Part shown: piece by piece, positions 7,978 through 16,815 of the stretch | How positions within the stretch are numbered: position 1 is the first letter of the stretch | Layout: each line of letters starts with the position of its first letter | Assembly (NCBI RefSeq): GCF_029892045.1 | Contig: NZ_CP120367.1 | Coordinates: 1,550,001 to 1,614,000, forward strand | Reading direction: 5' to 3' | From: Sinorhizobium numidicum | GTDB taxonomy: Bacteria > Pseudomonadota > Alphaproteobacteria > Rhizobiales > Rhizobiaceae | Length of the DNA stretch: 64,000 nt | Notes under the pieces: model-generated | The model's input: only the letters and a program-made list of their open reading frames with translations | Database searches by the model: none | Told to the model about the DNA's origin: nothing | Made by a program: the position numbers and the translations under genes

Positions 7978-8745
7978 TCACTTCCAATAGTACGGATATC
8001 CATAGTAGTCATGATAGATCGCTTCATAGGCGCGATCGACCACTCGACCTGGGAGGTACTCCGGGGCCCCTCGTATCTGTTTGCGCGTCAGATCGACGTT
8101 TACGGTTTGCATGGCCCAGACCACCTCGGTAATAGCGGTCGGCGAAATCAGTACTTTCTTACCGGGCAACCAGTTCACAGTGTCCACAGCGATATAGCGG
8201 ATTGCCCAAGCATCCGTATCGACCACGAAATCCTCGACGTGGCCGATGTCCCCATCCGTGGCGAGCACGTAGTACCCCGTGACTTCGCTCACCGAGCGCA
8301 AATGCGGGTCGCCTTCCGTTCGAAGTTCAGACCCCGTAGAGAACTCCGGTCCTCCCTGGGTCTCACTAGGCTGCGGAGGGACAACGGGAGCCCTGTCGCC
8401 CGCGGCGAAATAGGTATGCGGGCCCCAATAAGGGTCCCAGCCATAGTGGCTGTAGAGACTGCGCTCGTGTTGACGCGAGACGGGTGCATCGAAATCGAGT
8501 TCGGGACTATCTTTAACCTGCTCTCGCGTCACGTCGACCGCGAGCGACCGTCCAACGGCGTCCGCCGACACGACTGCCGACGGCGGCAAAAGAACCCGAC
8601 GTCCAGTGAAGAACACACCCGTGCCCACGACAAACCACCGGACCATCCAAGTCTCATCATCGAAAAGCAGATCACTGATAGTTCCAATCGAACCGTCGAT
8701 GGCATCGATGCCACAGCGCGTCAGATCGGATGCACTCCATAGCAT
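7978..8745 (-). CDS. PRC-barrel domain protein
   Basis: A 255-residue protein with two PRC-barrel domains, about residues 1-75 (start SASDLTRCGIDAIDGSIGTI) and 150-235 (start RSVSEVTGYYVLATDGDIGH). Each ends with a turn like LLPPSAV or LISPTAI followed by a basic-acidic strand, as usual for the fold. The linker is tyrosine- and proline-rich and the C-terminus is tyrosine-rich. Such two-barrel proteins are common in rhizobia and are often desiccation- or stress-related, though no reaction is known. The ATG at 8745 has GGGAG upstream and gives a better start than 8793. Confidence 0.87.
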   Translation of the reverse strand: MLWSASDLTRCGIDAIDGSIGTISDLLFDDETWMVRWFVVGTGVFFTGRRVLLPPSAVVSADAVGRSLAVDVTREQVKDSPELDFDAPVSRQHERSLYSHYGWDPYWGPHTYFAAGDRAPVVPPQPSETQGGPEFSTGSELRTEGDPHLRSVSEVTGYYVLATDGDIGHVEDFVVDTDAWAIRYIAVDTVNWLPGKKVLISPTAITEVVWAMQTVNVDLTRKQIRGAPEYLPGRVVDRAYEAIYHDYYGYPYYWK

Positions 8746-9136
8746 TTTCTCGCTCCCTTTGGTTCCTTTTCGCGTGGCGCGGGCGCGGATCAAATCCCGC
8801 AGACGTTGCCGCTACGTCTTTCGCTTACGCTCTTTGATGTCTCCGGCATCCGCGACCTATTGTCGGGTATGTTAGCGTCCGCTTCGAGGGACCCGAGCTG
8901 CGCGGTTGTGTGGCCAACCTCAGGGCCTTCTGGCGCTCACGCCTTGTCAAGGTTCGCCTCGCGATTGCGGTGGGTTTGGCGTTATCCGCACCCATAAACG
9001 GTAAGGGGCTAACGAAGTGGATGCGCGATAGTTCCGAGCACCCCGTCGGTATGCCGCCCCATCCGTGGTGGCGTCTTGCCCGCCGTAATTGGGCCGGTGC
9101 TCTCATCGACCCGGACTGCCTCTCGGGCGGGCGGCT
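8746..9136. other. gap without a recognised gene
   Basis: About 390 bp upstream of the PRC-barrel gene. Open frames on both strands lack recognisable content. The promoter of the PRC-barrel gene should lie within it. Confidence 0.35.
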
Positions 9137-9345
9137 TCACCACCATGAGCTGTAGAATGCCGTCAGCCCGGCGGCGAGGGCGTCGCGAGCTTTAGCGGCG
9201 GCGGCTTCGACTAGAAAGTCCGACGGCAAATATCGTCGAGCCCATTCATCGTGATTTTCGAGCAGCTCGACGAAGCTTATCTGTTGAGCAACGCAAGCAG
9301 ATCGGCTGCTGAAGCCTTAACCCTGCCGTCCGAATGAACAGAGTT
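9137..9345 (-). pseudogene. frameshifted C-terminal relic of an unknown gene
   Basis: On the minus strand one frame reads VKASAADLLALLNR and stops near 9280. A second frame continues at once with a natural-looking stretch (FVELLENHDEWARRYLP and onward, ending FYSSWW at 9137). Neither piece has a start codon of its own. The simplest reading is a truncated gene with a frameshift near 9280. I do not recognise the family. Confidence 0.35.
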
Positions 9346-9620
9346 GCGCGAATGCGCGAACTTTGTCGTCTTCCGGGATAGCTTCATCCGAGTTCGGTTC
9401 GACCTGGGCAATGAGGACGTGAGCCAACGGCCAATCCGCTGCCGCCTCGGCACATTGCCGTCTGGGTCGAGGCAGGCATACCGCCCGCGGTTTACATCCG
9501 GGGCTAGCGCCCTAGATTCACTGTCGCATTGATGCCGGCAAAGACCGGCATACCGCCTGGCGCAAAGGGTCTGTAGGGCCTGCGACCGCAATTTTCCTCA
9601 AGCATAAACGAGAGCCAGAT

Positions 9621-10049
9621 ATGACCGAAGTCAATAACGGCGACGTCGTTCGCATTCACTATACGGCCAAGCTGACGGACGGCTCAGTGATCGACTCTAC
9701 TCAAGGCCGGGAGCCGCTTGAATTCCAAGTCGGTGCGGGCCAAATCATTGCCGGGCTCGATCGCCAGATCAGCGGCATGGCGGTCGGAGAAATGAACACG
9801 GTCACCATACCGGCAGAGGAGGCCTATGGCCCTCACGATGACGCCAAAGTGCAGACGCTGTCGCGTTCAGTGGTTCCCGATGGGGTAGAGGTCGGGACCA
9901 GACTTCAGGGAACTGCCTCGGATGGACATCAGATGGCACTCACCGTTACGCGGGTCGATGACGAACAAGTGACGGTAGACGCCAATCATCCGTTTGCCGG
10001 CCAGGATCTGGTCTTGAACGTAACCGTCGTGGAAATCCTTAGTGCGTAG
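9621..10049 (+). CDS. SlyD-type FKBP peptidyl-prolyl cis-trans isomerase
   Basis: A 142-residue cytosolic FKBP. The N-terminal half has the FKBP core (VVRIHYTAKLTDGSVIDST, PLEFQVGAGQIIAGLD, GEMNTVTIPAEEAYG). An inserted chaperone flap of SlyD type follows (about residues 72-118), and then the characteristic VDANHPFAGQDLVLNVTVVEI ending. It catalyses proline isomerisation during folding. It lacks the histidine-rich metal-binding tail of enterobacterial SlyD. It stands alone between two gaps. Confidence 0.92.
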   Translation: MTEVNNGDVVRIHYTAKLTDGSVIDSTQGREPLEFQVGAGQIIAGLDRQISGMAVGEMNTVTIPAEEAYGPHDDAKVQTLSRSVVPDGVEVGTRLQGTASDGHQMALTVTRVDDEQVTVDANHPFAGQDLVLNVTVVEILSA

Positions 10050-10666
10050 AGCGTTGCCACAGCGGCTCATTCGATCGGCTTTGCGTCCGGTGCGGGGCTT
10101 GAGCTCCAATAATTCCGCGGAGGTCAGTTTCAGGTCAATCGACTTGCGCGGTTAGCGGCCGTCGCAGAGGAGGCTGCTCGCCTCGTCGAGCGACTTGTTG
10201 AAGATGGAGCCGACCTGCCACCGAACCGCAGCTAAGCGATTGTCATCTGGCAGTCGGTGGAGACCGGGTTGGCGAGAGCACGAGCCCGATAAGTAGGCGT
10301 CGCTGACGAACCAGAAAACTAGAACGGCGGAACTGGTGACGTAAACGCTGATTTCGCTCACCCAATTCGTCGCACCGCGATACCTTCCCGCGACCGCCCC
10401 ATAGGCGTCGTTGCGGCTTCCTAGGAACGTCACCAAGAAGAGGACGACGGCAAACACTTTGCCAAGCCTTCCTCACCTTGGGGTGTTGCTTTGCATGACA
10501 GCGCAACGGGAGGCTGGTTCAGGCCTCCGCCTGCTTCGCTCCGCCAGCGGCGGAGTCGAAAACGGAATTTGCATTTCGCGTCCTTCCGGACGACACCGCC
10601 ATCCTGCCAGCCTTTGGAGGGTCGCTTGCGTCGGACATGCCTGTTCCTTCCGCGCTGCCCAAGCGA
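10050..10666. other. gap with one weak ORF
   Basis: About 600 bp. A minus-strand frame at 10152-10457 (101 residues) begins with a hydrophobic stretch (MFAVVLFLVTFLG) and holds a second one (VYVTSSAVLVFWFVSDAYL), so a small membrane protein is possible. The remainder of that frame and the ribosome site are unconvincing. Nothing else is seen. Confidence 0.3.
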
Positions 10667-12667
10667 TTAGCCTTCCAGCCAATGCACCTCTTCCGGAGTA
10701 AGCGTGATCTGAATGGCCGAGAGGCTGTCTTCCAGTTCCGCCACGGTCCGCGGACCGATGAGCGGAATGACCGGAAACGATTGGGCGATGACATAGGCAA
10801 GCGCGATGTGGATCGGGCTGCAGCCGCGCTTCTTGGCGAGTTCGATTGCGCGGTCGCGGCGTTCGAAATTGCGGTCGGAATACCAGACCCGAACGATTTC
10901 CTCATTCTCATGCTTGTCGCGCCCTGCCCTGTCAGTGAAAAAGCCCCTCCCCTGGCTCGACCAGGCGAAGTTGGGAATCTGCCGCTTCTTCAGCCAGTCT
11001 TTCCAGCAGTCGTCGGACGCCGCGACGCAGCCGGGCCAGATGGGATCGAGCATCTGCGCCAGCGAGAAGTTGTTGGAAAGAGCGGCCGGGGCCGCCTTGC
11101 CGTTTTTCTCGGCATAGACGATGGCCTCGTCCATGCGTTCGCGCGTCCAGTTGGATCCACCGAAAATACCCCGGATGCGCCCGCGCCGGACCTCGGCATC
11201 CATGGCATCGACGAATTCGCCGACCGGGATGTCCAGATTGTCGCGGTGCATGAAGTAGATATCGACATAATCCGTCTTCAGCCGCTCCAGCGACTGATCC
11301 AATTGTCTGGCAATCACGTCCGGATAGCAGAGCGGCGAATGGGCACCCTTGCCGATCAGGACGATGTCCTCGCGGTTGACCTTGCGGCTTGTATGCCAGT
11401 CGCCGAAAATGCTCTCGGTCTTGCCGGCACTGTAGACGAATGCGGTGTCGAACAGGTTTCCGCCCGCCTCGTAGAACGCGTCGAGCGTCAGCGAAGCGGA
11501 GGCGAAACTCGGGAAGAACTCGAAGCCCAGCGCAACCGTGGAGGCCGGCTTGGCCACGCCGGGGATCTGCCGTTTGGGCACGTTCTTGCCGGCGACCACT
11601 GCCGCGCCCGCGACGTTGGCGGTCCGCCTCGCGGCCCTCTCGATCCCGTATTCGAGACCGACGGATGCGCGCCAGCGGTCGAGAACGCGCAGATTGGCGC
11701 ACGTCTCTTCGGCGGTCATGCCGGGGAAGGTGAACTCGGTGCGGCCGGCACGGATCGCCTCGCCTACCGCACCGATCTCGAATGAGTAGAGGTGGCGCTT
11801 CTCCTCGACCTCGATCGCCTGCCGTCCATCGCCCCTGACGATTTCGATGCGCCCTACCCCACCCTGCTTGCCGGAGGCGAACCAGAAGTCCTTCACCTCG
11901 ATGCGGCCTTTCGAACCGATGATGCGCAGCACGTTGTCCTGCTGCGCCATGATCGAGCAGGACACCTCCGCGACGATGTCGTTGGGGAACTTGAGGACCG
12001 CCGACGCCCACTCGTCGACGCCGGACGGTCCCAGACGGGCGGCGCCAGACACCGTCAGCGGTTCGAGGAAGGGCTTTTTCTCGGCAGCACCCGCGAGCAT
12101 GCGCACCATCGAGACCGGATAGCCGCCGACATCGAGAATGCCGCCACCGGCTAGATCATTGGCAAAGAGGCGGTGCTCAGCGTGACAGCCGCCCATGTCG
12201 AAGCCGAAACTCGAGCGGATGATCCGCACTTCGCCGATCGTCCCGTCCCGCACCAGCTCGACGAGACGGGCCGTCTGCGGATGGAACCTGTACATATAGG
12301 CTTCGCCGGCGAAGACGCCGGCCTTTCTCGCCTCGTGGAAGATCGATTGTGCATCGAAGGCTGAAAGCGCCATCGGCTTTTCGACCAGCACATGCTTGCC
12401 GGCGCGCACCGCCTTTATCGCCCATTCGGCATGGCTCGGATGCGGCGTGGCGATGTAAACCGCGTCGATCTCCGGATCCGCGAGAAGCGTGTCGTAACCC
12501 TTCACGATGCGCGCCCCCGAAAAGCCCTCGCCGAGGCCGGGCTTTTCCGGATTGCGGGTGGCGATGGCCACAAGGCGGCCGGTAGCGGAATGGGCAATTC
12601 CCTCGGCGAATGTCCGCGCGATGGTGCCGGGGCCGATGATACCCCAACGGATCGGTTCTGAGCTCAT
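10667..12667 (-). CDS. bifunctional Gfo/Idh/MocA oxidoreductase - aldo/keto reductase fusion
   Basis: A 666-residue protein of two complete oxidoreductases. Residues 1-330 are a Gfo/Idh/MocA NAD(P)-dependent dehydrogenase with Rossmann motif GIIGPGTIA, VEKP and the central HAEHRLF/GGGILDVGGYP region. Residues about 365-666 are an aldo/keto reductase: DTAFVYSAG supplies the catalytic Asp and Tyr, LIGKG the Lys, YFMHRDN the His, and LIGPRTVAELEDSL the cofactor end. The frame is open throughout the junction, so the fusion is not a sequencing effect. Such pairs could interconvert a sugar through a keto intermediate. It lies beside a decayed sugar-transport ATPase and an AraC regulator, consistent with sugar metabolism; the substrate is unknown. 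Confidence 0.9.
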   Translation of the reverse strand: MSSEPIRWGIIGPGTIARTFAEGIAHSATGRLVAIATRNPEKPGLGEGFSGARIVKGYDTLLADPEIDAVYIATPHPSHAEWAIKAVRAGKHVLVEKPMALSAFDAQSIFHEARKAGVFAGEAYMYRFHPQTARLVELVRDGTIGEVRIIRSSFGFDMGGCHAEHRLFANDLAGGGILDVGGYPVSMVRMLAGAAEKKPFLEPLTVSGAARLGPSGVDEWASAVLKFPNDIVAEVSCSIMAQQDNVLRIIGSKGRIEVKDFWFASGKQGGVGRIEIVRGDGRQAIEVEEKRHLYSFEIGAVGEAIRAGRTEFTFPGMTAEETCANLRVLDRWRASVGLEYGIERAARRTANVAGAAVVAGKNVPKRQIPGVAKPASTVALGFEFFPSFASASLTLDAFYEAGGNLFDTAFVYSAGKTESIFGDWHTSRKVNREDIVLIGKGAHSPLCYPDVIARQLDQSLERLKTDYVDIYFMHRDNLDIPVGEFVDAMDAEVRRGRIRGIFGGSNWTRERMDEAIVYAEKNGKAAPAALSNNFSLAQMLDPIWPGCVAASDDCWKDWLKKRQIPNFAWSSQGRGFFTDRAGRDKHENEEIVRVWYSDRNFERRDRAIELAKKRGCSPIHIALAYVIAQSFPVIPLIGPRTVAELEDSLSAIQITLTPEEVHWLEG

Positions 12668-12710
12668 GGAATATCCTTTTCAGTCAGCCCTGGGAGAGTG
12701 ATGGGATTGA

Positions 12711-12990
12711 TCAGCGCAGCCGCTTGCCTGCGGCATCGAACGGGAAGCAGCGTCTGGCGGAGAGCCCGACGGGGCGCGATGCCGGCCTCCCGATGATCAG
12801 CGGTGCGCCGGCAACGGCGGCATAGAAATAACAGCTGGTGTGACCGAGATGCTCCGCGACAGCCACGCGGACGGAAAGGTCGGCGGCGCCTCCGCCACTG
12901 CCGGCAGGAAGTTCATCTTCGGCGACGCGACAAAGCGTGCGACGAACGGGTTGGCGGGATCGCCGTAGAGATCGAGAGGTGCGCGAATAC
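12711..12990 (-). pseudogene. C-terminal stump of a UgpC/MsmX-type sugar ABC ATPase
   Basis: Reading the minus strand, one frame gives PLDLYGDPANPFVARFVASP then KMNFLPAV, the linker after the nucleotide-binding domain of sugar ABC ATPases. After a frame change near 12870-12905 another frame gives VAVAEHLGHTS and the typical ending FPFDAAGKRLR, with its stop at 12711. The roughly 270 N-terminal residues, including Walker A, signature and Walker B, are absent. It is a truncated, frameshifted pseudogene that suggests the neighbouring oxidoreductase once belonged to a sugar-uptake locus. Confidence 0.75.
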
Positions 12991-13087
12991 TTGAAGCACA
13001 TTGAAAACCTCCCTTCTTCAATTGTAGTTCTTCAGCGAACACGGGCACATTATCGCCGGGCGAAAACCTGTCTCGTACAAAGGGAAT

Positions 13088-13978
13088 GTGGATTTGGCGG
13101 AAAGTAAGATTGTCGAACGAGCGATCTACCAGCCGGGTGCCTGCAGCATCGAGGGCATGCCGACCCGGCTGCATTTCTTCCATGCCCATCCCCCGATCAT
13201 GCTGCGCGCGCATTGGCATGCGCAGATCGAAGTAAACTACGTGATGCGAGGATCGGTGCATTATCGCATGGCCGGCCATGATCTCAGGCTCGGCGCAGGA
13301 CAGATATGTCTGTTCTGGGGCGGACAGCCGCACAGGATGGACGAATCCTCCGACGATTCCATCTATGCCGGCGCTCATCTGCCGCTGGTGCATTTCTTCC
13401 GCATGCGGCTGCCGCCGGCAATCTCGGCAATGCTCATGGGCGGCGGTTCGATGCTGACGTCCGAGGCGGATTGTGCCGACGACCGGAATTTTCCGCGCTG
13501 GCGTAGCTGGGCTAATTCCGGAGACGAGGTCAAGGCCCAACACGCTGTGGAAGAACTGCTGCTGCGCATCGAACGAATGTTTATGGAGCCTTACACGATC
13601 GTTTCGTCCGGCAAAAAATCCAAAGCCGAGAGCGCCTCGGCCTCGCCTTCGCTAGGCGTCGTGCGTATGTGCGATTTCATCGCTGCAAATTTTCTCGAGG
13701 AGATCGATGCGGTGAGTATCGCCGCCGCAGCCGGATTGCATCCGAAATACGCTATGAACCTGTTTCGCAAGTCGACGGGCATGACGCTGATCAAGTACGT
13801 GACCCTGCTGCGTCTTTCGCGGGCGCAAGCCATGCTGATAAATGGCAACGACAGCATTCTGCAGGTGGCGATGGATAGCGGCTTCGGTTCGGTGAGCGCC
13901 TTCAACAAGGCTTTCCGCCAGATCGCCGGCATGCCGCCTTCGGATTTCCGCCGCGACGTTCGCGCCGCGGCTAGGTGA
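13088..13978 (+). CDS. AraC family transcriptional regulator
   Basis: A 296-residue regulator. The N-terminal cupin-type sensing domain (about 25-130) contains ARAHWHAQIEVNYVMRGSVHY and GAGQICLFWGGQPH, as in sugar-responsive AraC proteins. The C-terminal region (about 190-290) carries two helix-turn-helix motifs, with IAAAAGLHPKYAMNLFRKSTG in the first and DSILQVAMDSGFGSVSAFNK in the second, followed by the PSDFRR ending. It is transcribed away from the decayed ATPase and the oxidoreductase fusion, its probable former or present targets. Confidence 0.92.
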   Translation: MDLAESKIVERAIYQPGACSIEGMPTRLHFFHAHPPIMLRAHWHAQIEVNYVMRGSVHYRMAGHDLRLGAGQICLFWGGQPHRMDESSDDSIYAGAHLPLVHFFRMRLPPAISAMLMGGGSMLTSEADCADDRNFPRWRSWANSGDEVKAQHAVEELLLRIERMFMEPYTIVSSGKKSKAESASASPSLGVVRMCDFIAANFLEEIDAVSIAAAAGLHPKYAMNLFRKSTGMTLIKYVTLLRLSRAQAMLINGNDSILQVAMDSGFGSVSAFNKAFRQIAGMPPSDFRRDVRAAAR

Positions 13979-14130
13979 GCGTCAAGAAACGGCCCTGAAA
14001 CCGTACCCGCACGACCTGACGAGGGCCGGGAATGTCTGGCCAGCGCGACATCCTCGCCTTGACGAACACGCTTCCGCAAGCGCATCCAGAAGCTATGCTG
14101 TAACTAGAGATACCAAGCACGAGGCCTTTC

Positions 14131-14400
14131 ATGACGGAGCGACATCAGTGCCACTTCCGGGAGCGCATGACGATCCGTGGCGATCTTGATGCCGCCTCCT
14201 TCGTTCCCTGGATCCGGCGGCATGCCGCCAAGCTCGGGCTCTCGCAGGCCATATCCCATGCCGGTTCCGATCGGGTTGAACTCGAGGTCGCCGGACCGGC
14301 GGAGCTGATCGACATGATGGAGATGGGATGCTTGCTCGGGCCCATCGACGTGTGGGTCGAAACGATACACCGCACACCGATCGACGGCGGAAGCGACTAA
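14131..14400 (+). CDS. acylphosphatase-fold small protein, catalytic residues not evident
   Basis: An 89-residue protein whose order of strands and helices (RMTIRGDLD, helix FVPWIRRHAAKLGL, then DRVELEVAG, helix AELIDMMEMG, LGPIDVWVETI) matches acylphosphatases. The usual active-site loop GxxGxxxR and the catalytic Arg/Asn pair are not visible, so enzymatic activity is doubtful. The gene is followed directly by an inverted repeat that may end transcription. Confidence 0.6.
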   Translation: MTERHQCHFRERMTIRGDLDAASFVPWIRRHAAKLGLSQAISHAGSDRVELEVAGPAELIDMMEMGCLLGPIDVWVETIHRTPIDGGSD

Positions 14401-14434
14401 AGCGCGTCGCATTCAAGTTCACGCAACGCGCTTT
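14399..14434 (+). terminator. inverted repeat after the acylphosphatase-like gene
   Basis: AAAGCGCGT at 14399-14407 pairs with ACGCGCTTT at 14426-14434 and is followed by a T-rich stretch. It begins inside the stop codon. Palindromes of this AAAGCGCG type are common between rhizobial genes. A terminator role is inferred. Confidence 0.5.
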
Positions 14435-14659
14435 ACGTTTTCATTGCCTGTCGTTCCCAAAAACGCAGCGTATTCTTTGGGCGACATGCATGACGCCACG
14501 AACGGCTCTTTTCACCGTTCGGTCATCCACTGCCCTTTATTTGATCAATGTTGCCAATGCGGAATTATTATGCAAACGTGAGGCACTGAGCAGCAAGCCA
14601 TCGGTATCGACTTTGGATTTGCACCAATAAGCCATTGATATTGTTGAGAAAGTTTAATT

Positions 14660-15313
14660 ATGCTGTTCGACACGACGGGCTCTTGGACGCCAGTCGCCCT
14701 TTCCGCGGATTTGCCCGCAGGAACCGTGATGCCGGCACGGACACCCGCCGGGCCGATTGCCCTCTGGCGAAGCCAATCGGGGCGTGCGGCCGCATCGGCG
14801 GACCGTTGCCCACATCGCGGCATGCGCCTGTCTCACGGCTTCGTGCGTGGCGAGGCCCTTTCCTGCATCTATCACGGCTGGAGTTATGCGCGAACCGGAA
14901 ACTGTCTGCGCATCCCGGCCCATCCAGGTCTCACGCCGCCGGAAACGATCCGCGTAGGAACGCATGAGGTCGAAGAGTCCGACGGGGTCATCTGGGTTGC
15001 CGACGGAGAACCCGCGGCTGAGCCCCCGCGGCTTGAAGGCGTCGCTCCACTGCGCTCACTGACGGCACATGCCAGCGTTGCCGTGCTTGAGGCCGCGGCG
15101 GACGCGAAGGCCGGTCCCGAGGGCCTTGTCTGGCAGGCGCAAAATTCTCAGACAATCCGACTGCTGCTTGTCCCGCAGGAGGACGATCAGACGCTGATCC
15201 ATGTTCTACTGGACGATAAAAGCAGTCCATCCCAGCGCATCGCCGCGTCACGTGCCGTCGAGACCTTGCGGCGGAAGGCCGAAGATCTTCATGTGAAAGG
15301 CATCGCGCCATGA
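14660..15313 (+). CDS. stand-alone Rieske [2Fe-2S] ferredoxin-domain protein
   Basis: A 217-residue protein with an N-terminal Rieske domain. The cluster ligands are clear: C50 and H52 in CPHRGMRLSHG, C69 and H72 in CIYHGW. The surrounding sequence is that of oxygenase-type Rieske domains. There is no catalytic iron domain; the last 85 residues are an alpha/beta extension of unknown role. The stop overlaps the start of the next gene by 4 bp (ATGA), and that gene encodes the missing catalytic half. I infer that it passes electrons to the product of the next gene. The reductase is not encoded in the cluster. Confidence 0.88.
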   Translation: MLFDTTGSWTPVALSADLPAGTVMPARTPAGPIALWRSQSGRAAASADRCPHRGMRLSHGFVRGEALSCIYHGWSYARTGNCLRIPAHPGLTPPETIRVGTHEVEESDGVIWVADGEPAAEPPRLEGVAPLRSLTAHASVAVLEAAADAKAGPEGLVWQAQNSQTIRLLLVPQEDDQTLIHVLLDDKSSPSQRIAASRAVETLRRKAEDLHVKGIAP

Positions 15314-16158
15314 CGCAAGATGCGATGATCGACGAGTGGTATCCGGTCGGCCTCTTCAGCCAGCTCGACATGCACGGACGCAAGACCGCTCTGATGGGCG
15401 AGGCAATCGAGGTGGCGCTTGACGCCGGGGGCAACGCCAAGGTGACATGCGGCGATGGGCGGCGCGCCCTCCCCGTTTGCGTGCGCTATGGCCACGTCTG
15501 GTCCTCTCGCGGCAAACCGCGGAAGGATCTTTTCGCCATTCCCGAGGCCGATCAGCCCGGCCGCCGATTTGTCGATGTCGGCGTGGTTCGCGTGCGCTGC
15601 TCCCCGTTGCGCGCGGTGGAGAACTTTCTCGACATCGCGCATTTCCCCTTTGTGCACACCGACATCCTGGGCGCAGAGCCGCACACGGAGGTCCAGAACT
15701 ACAAGGTCGACATCCGGCAGGAGGAGGATGAGGTCTGGGCAACGCAGGTTAAATTCTACCAGCCGCAAGCTGCGAAATCGGCAAGCGGCGGCATCACGAC
15801 CGAATACATGTACCGCGTGCCGGCGCCGACCTGTTCCGTCCTTTACAAGACGTGTCCGCCCCGCCCCGGTGAATGGGACGTCATAACCCTTTTCGTTCAG
15901 CCGCTCGCCGAAGATTTGTGCGACGTTTGGCCGTGGATGGCGCTCTTCGACGATGTCACGCCGATGACCGACCTCATCCACTTTCAACAGACGATCTTCC
16001 TGCAGGACCGGTCGATCCTTGAAAACCAGATCCCCCGGCTCCTGCCACTCGATCCCGGAATGGAAATTCCCACACGAGCCGACCTGACTTCGGTCGCCTA
16101 TCGACGCTGGCTGAAACGCCACAACTACACATATGGCGCACAGTTGGTGGCGCAATGA
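15310..16158 (+). CDS. Rieske-less aromatic-ring oxygenase catalytic subunit (NdmC-like)
   Basis: A 282-residue protein corresponding to the catalytic half of Rieske non-haem iron oxygenases. Ligands to the mononuclear iron are seen as H111 and H116 in ENFLDIAHFPFVHT, with bridging D108, and probably D233 in LQDRSILENQ. The N-terminus (IDEWYPVG) starts as in full oxygenases, but the CxH...CxxH Rieske cluster is absent. In Pseudomonas putida NdmC, a 7-methylxanthine N7-demethylase subunit, is likewise Rieske-less and works with the GST-like NdmE. Here a Rieske protein lies directly upstream and a GST directly downstream, both overlapping by 4 bp, so the same type of complex is inferred. The substrate is not proven. 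Confidence 0.85.
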   Translation: MTQDAMIDEWYPVGLFSQLDMHGRKTALMGEAIEVALDAGGNAKVTCGDGRRALPVCVRYGHVWSSRGKPRKDLFAIPEADQPGRRFVDVGVVRVRCSPLRAVENFLDIAHFPFVHTDILGAEPHTEVQNYKVDIRQEEDEVWATQVKFYQPQAAKSASGGITTEYMYRVPAPTCSVLYKTCPPRPGEWDVITLFVQPLAEDLCDVWPWMALFDDVTPMTDLIHFQQTIFLQDRSILENQIPRLLPLDPGMEIPTRADLTSVAYRRWLKRHNYTYGAQLVAQ

Positions 16159-16814
16159 AGCTCTACAACTATGTTCTCTCGCCCAGCTGCTACAAAGTGC
16201 GTCTGATGGCGGCACTGACCGGCGTGAAGCTGGAAATCAGGGCGGTGGACTTTCATCCCGGCACCGAGCATCGCGGCCCTGAGCTCATGGCGCTCAATCC
16301 GGCGGGCTCCATCCCGATCCTGGAGGATGGTGACCTGATCCTGACCGAATCCGCAGCCATGCTCGTCCACCTTGCCGCACAGGCGGCGCCGGAGTGGCTC
16401 GGCAGCGGCACACCGGAGGAAACGGCGCGCATCCAGCAGTGGCTTTCGTTCTCGCATCGGCTGACCACCAGCCTCGGAGGCGCGCGCCTTCACGAAATGC
16501 TCCCCCGTCCGGGGGACATCGCCGCACTTCAAGCTGAGGGCATCGCAGCGCTTCGCGAGCTGGAAGCGGGCCTGGTCGAGCAGGGCCTGCGCGGCATGCG
16601 GTTCCTCGCGTCGAACCGGCCGACGGTTGCTGATATCGCCTGCTTTCCTTACGTGGCACTCGCGCCCGACGGCGGCATCCCGCTCGACCCCTATCCGGCC
16701 ATCAGGCTCTGGTCCCGCGCAATCCGCGGCCTCGAACACTTCATCGAGATGCCTGGGATTCACCGGCTGCACGAGCTGAAGCCTGAACCTGATGTCGAAC
16801 CGGGGGAGGTTTGA
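16155..16814 (+). CDS. glutathione S-transferase-like protein (NdmE-like by context)
   Basis: A 219-residue GST with the thioredoxin-like N-terminal domain (MKLYNYVLSPSCYKVRL, then NPAGSIPILEDGDLILTESAAMLVHLA) and an all-helical C-terminal domain with the conserved RPTVADIACFPYVA. It could be a catalytic GST. Because its start overlaps the stop of the Rieske-less oxygenase gene, I prefer the role of NdmE, a GST homologue that is a structural partner of NdmC. The stop is followed within 2 bp by the start of the amidohydrolase gene. Confidence 0.85.
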   Translation: MKLYNYVLSPSCYKVRLMAALTGVKLEIRAVDFHPGTEHRGPELMALNPAGSIPILEDGDLILTESAAMLVHLAAQAAPEWLGSGTPEETARIQQWLSFSHRLTTSLGGARLHEMLPRPGDIAALQAEGIAALRELEAGLVEQGLRGMRFLASNRPTVADIACFPYVALAPDGGIPLDPYPAIRLWSRAIRGLEHFIEMPGIHRLHELKPEPDVEPGEV

Positions 16815-16815
16815 C

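Noticed and set aside
10637..11785. A 382-residue plus-strand frame opposite the oxidoreductase fusion
   Set aside because: It mirrors a gene with intact catalytic motifs and shows none itself.
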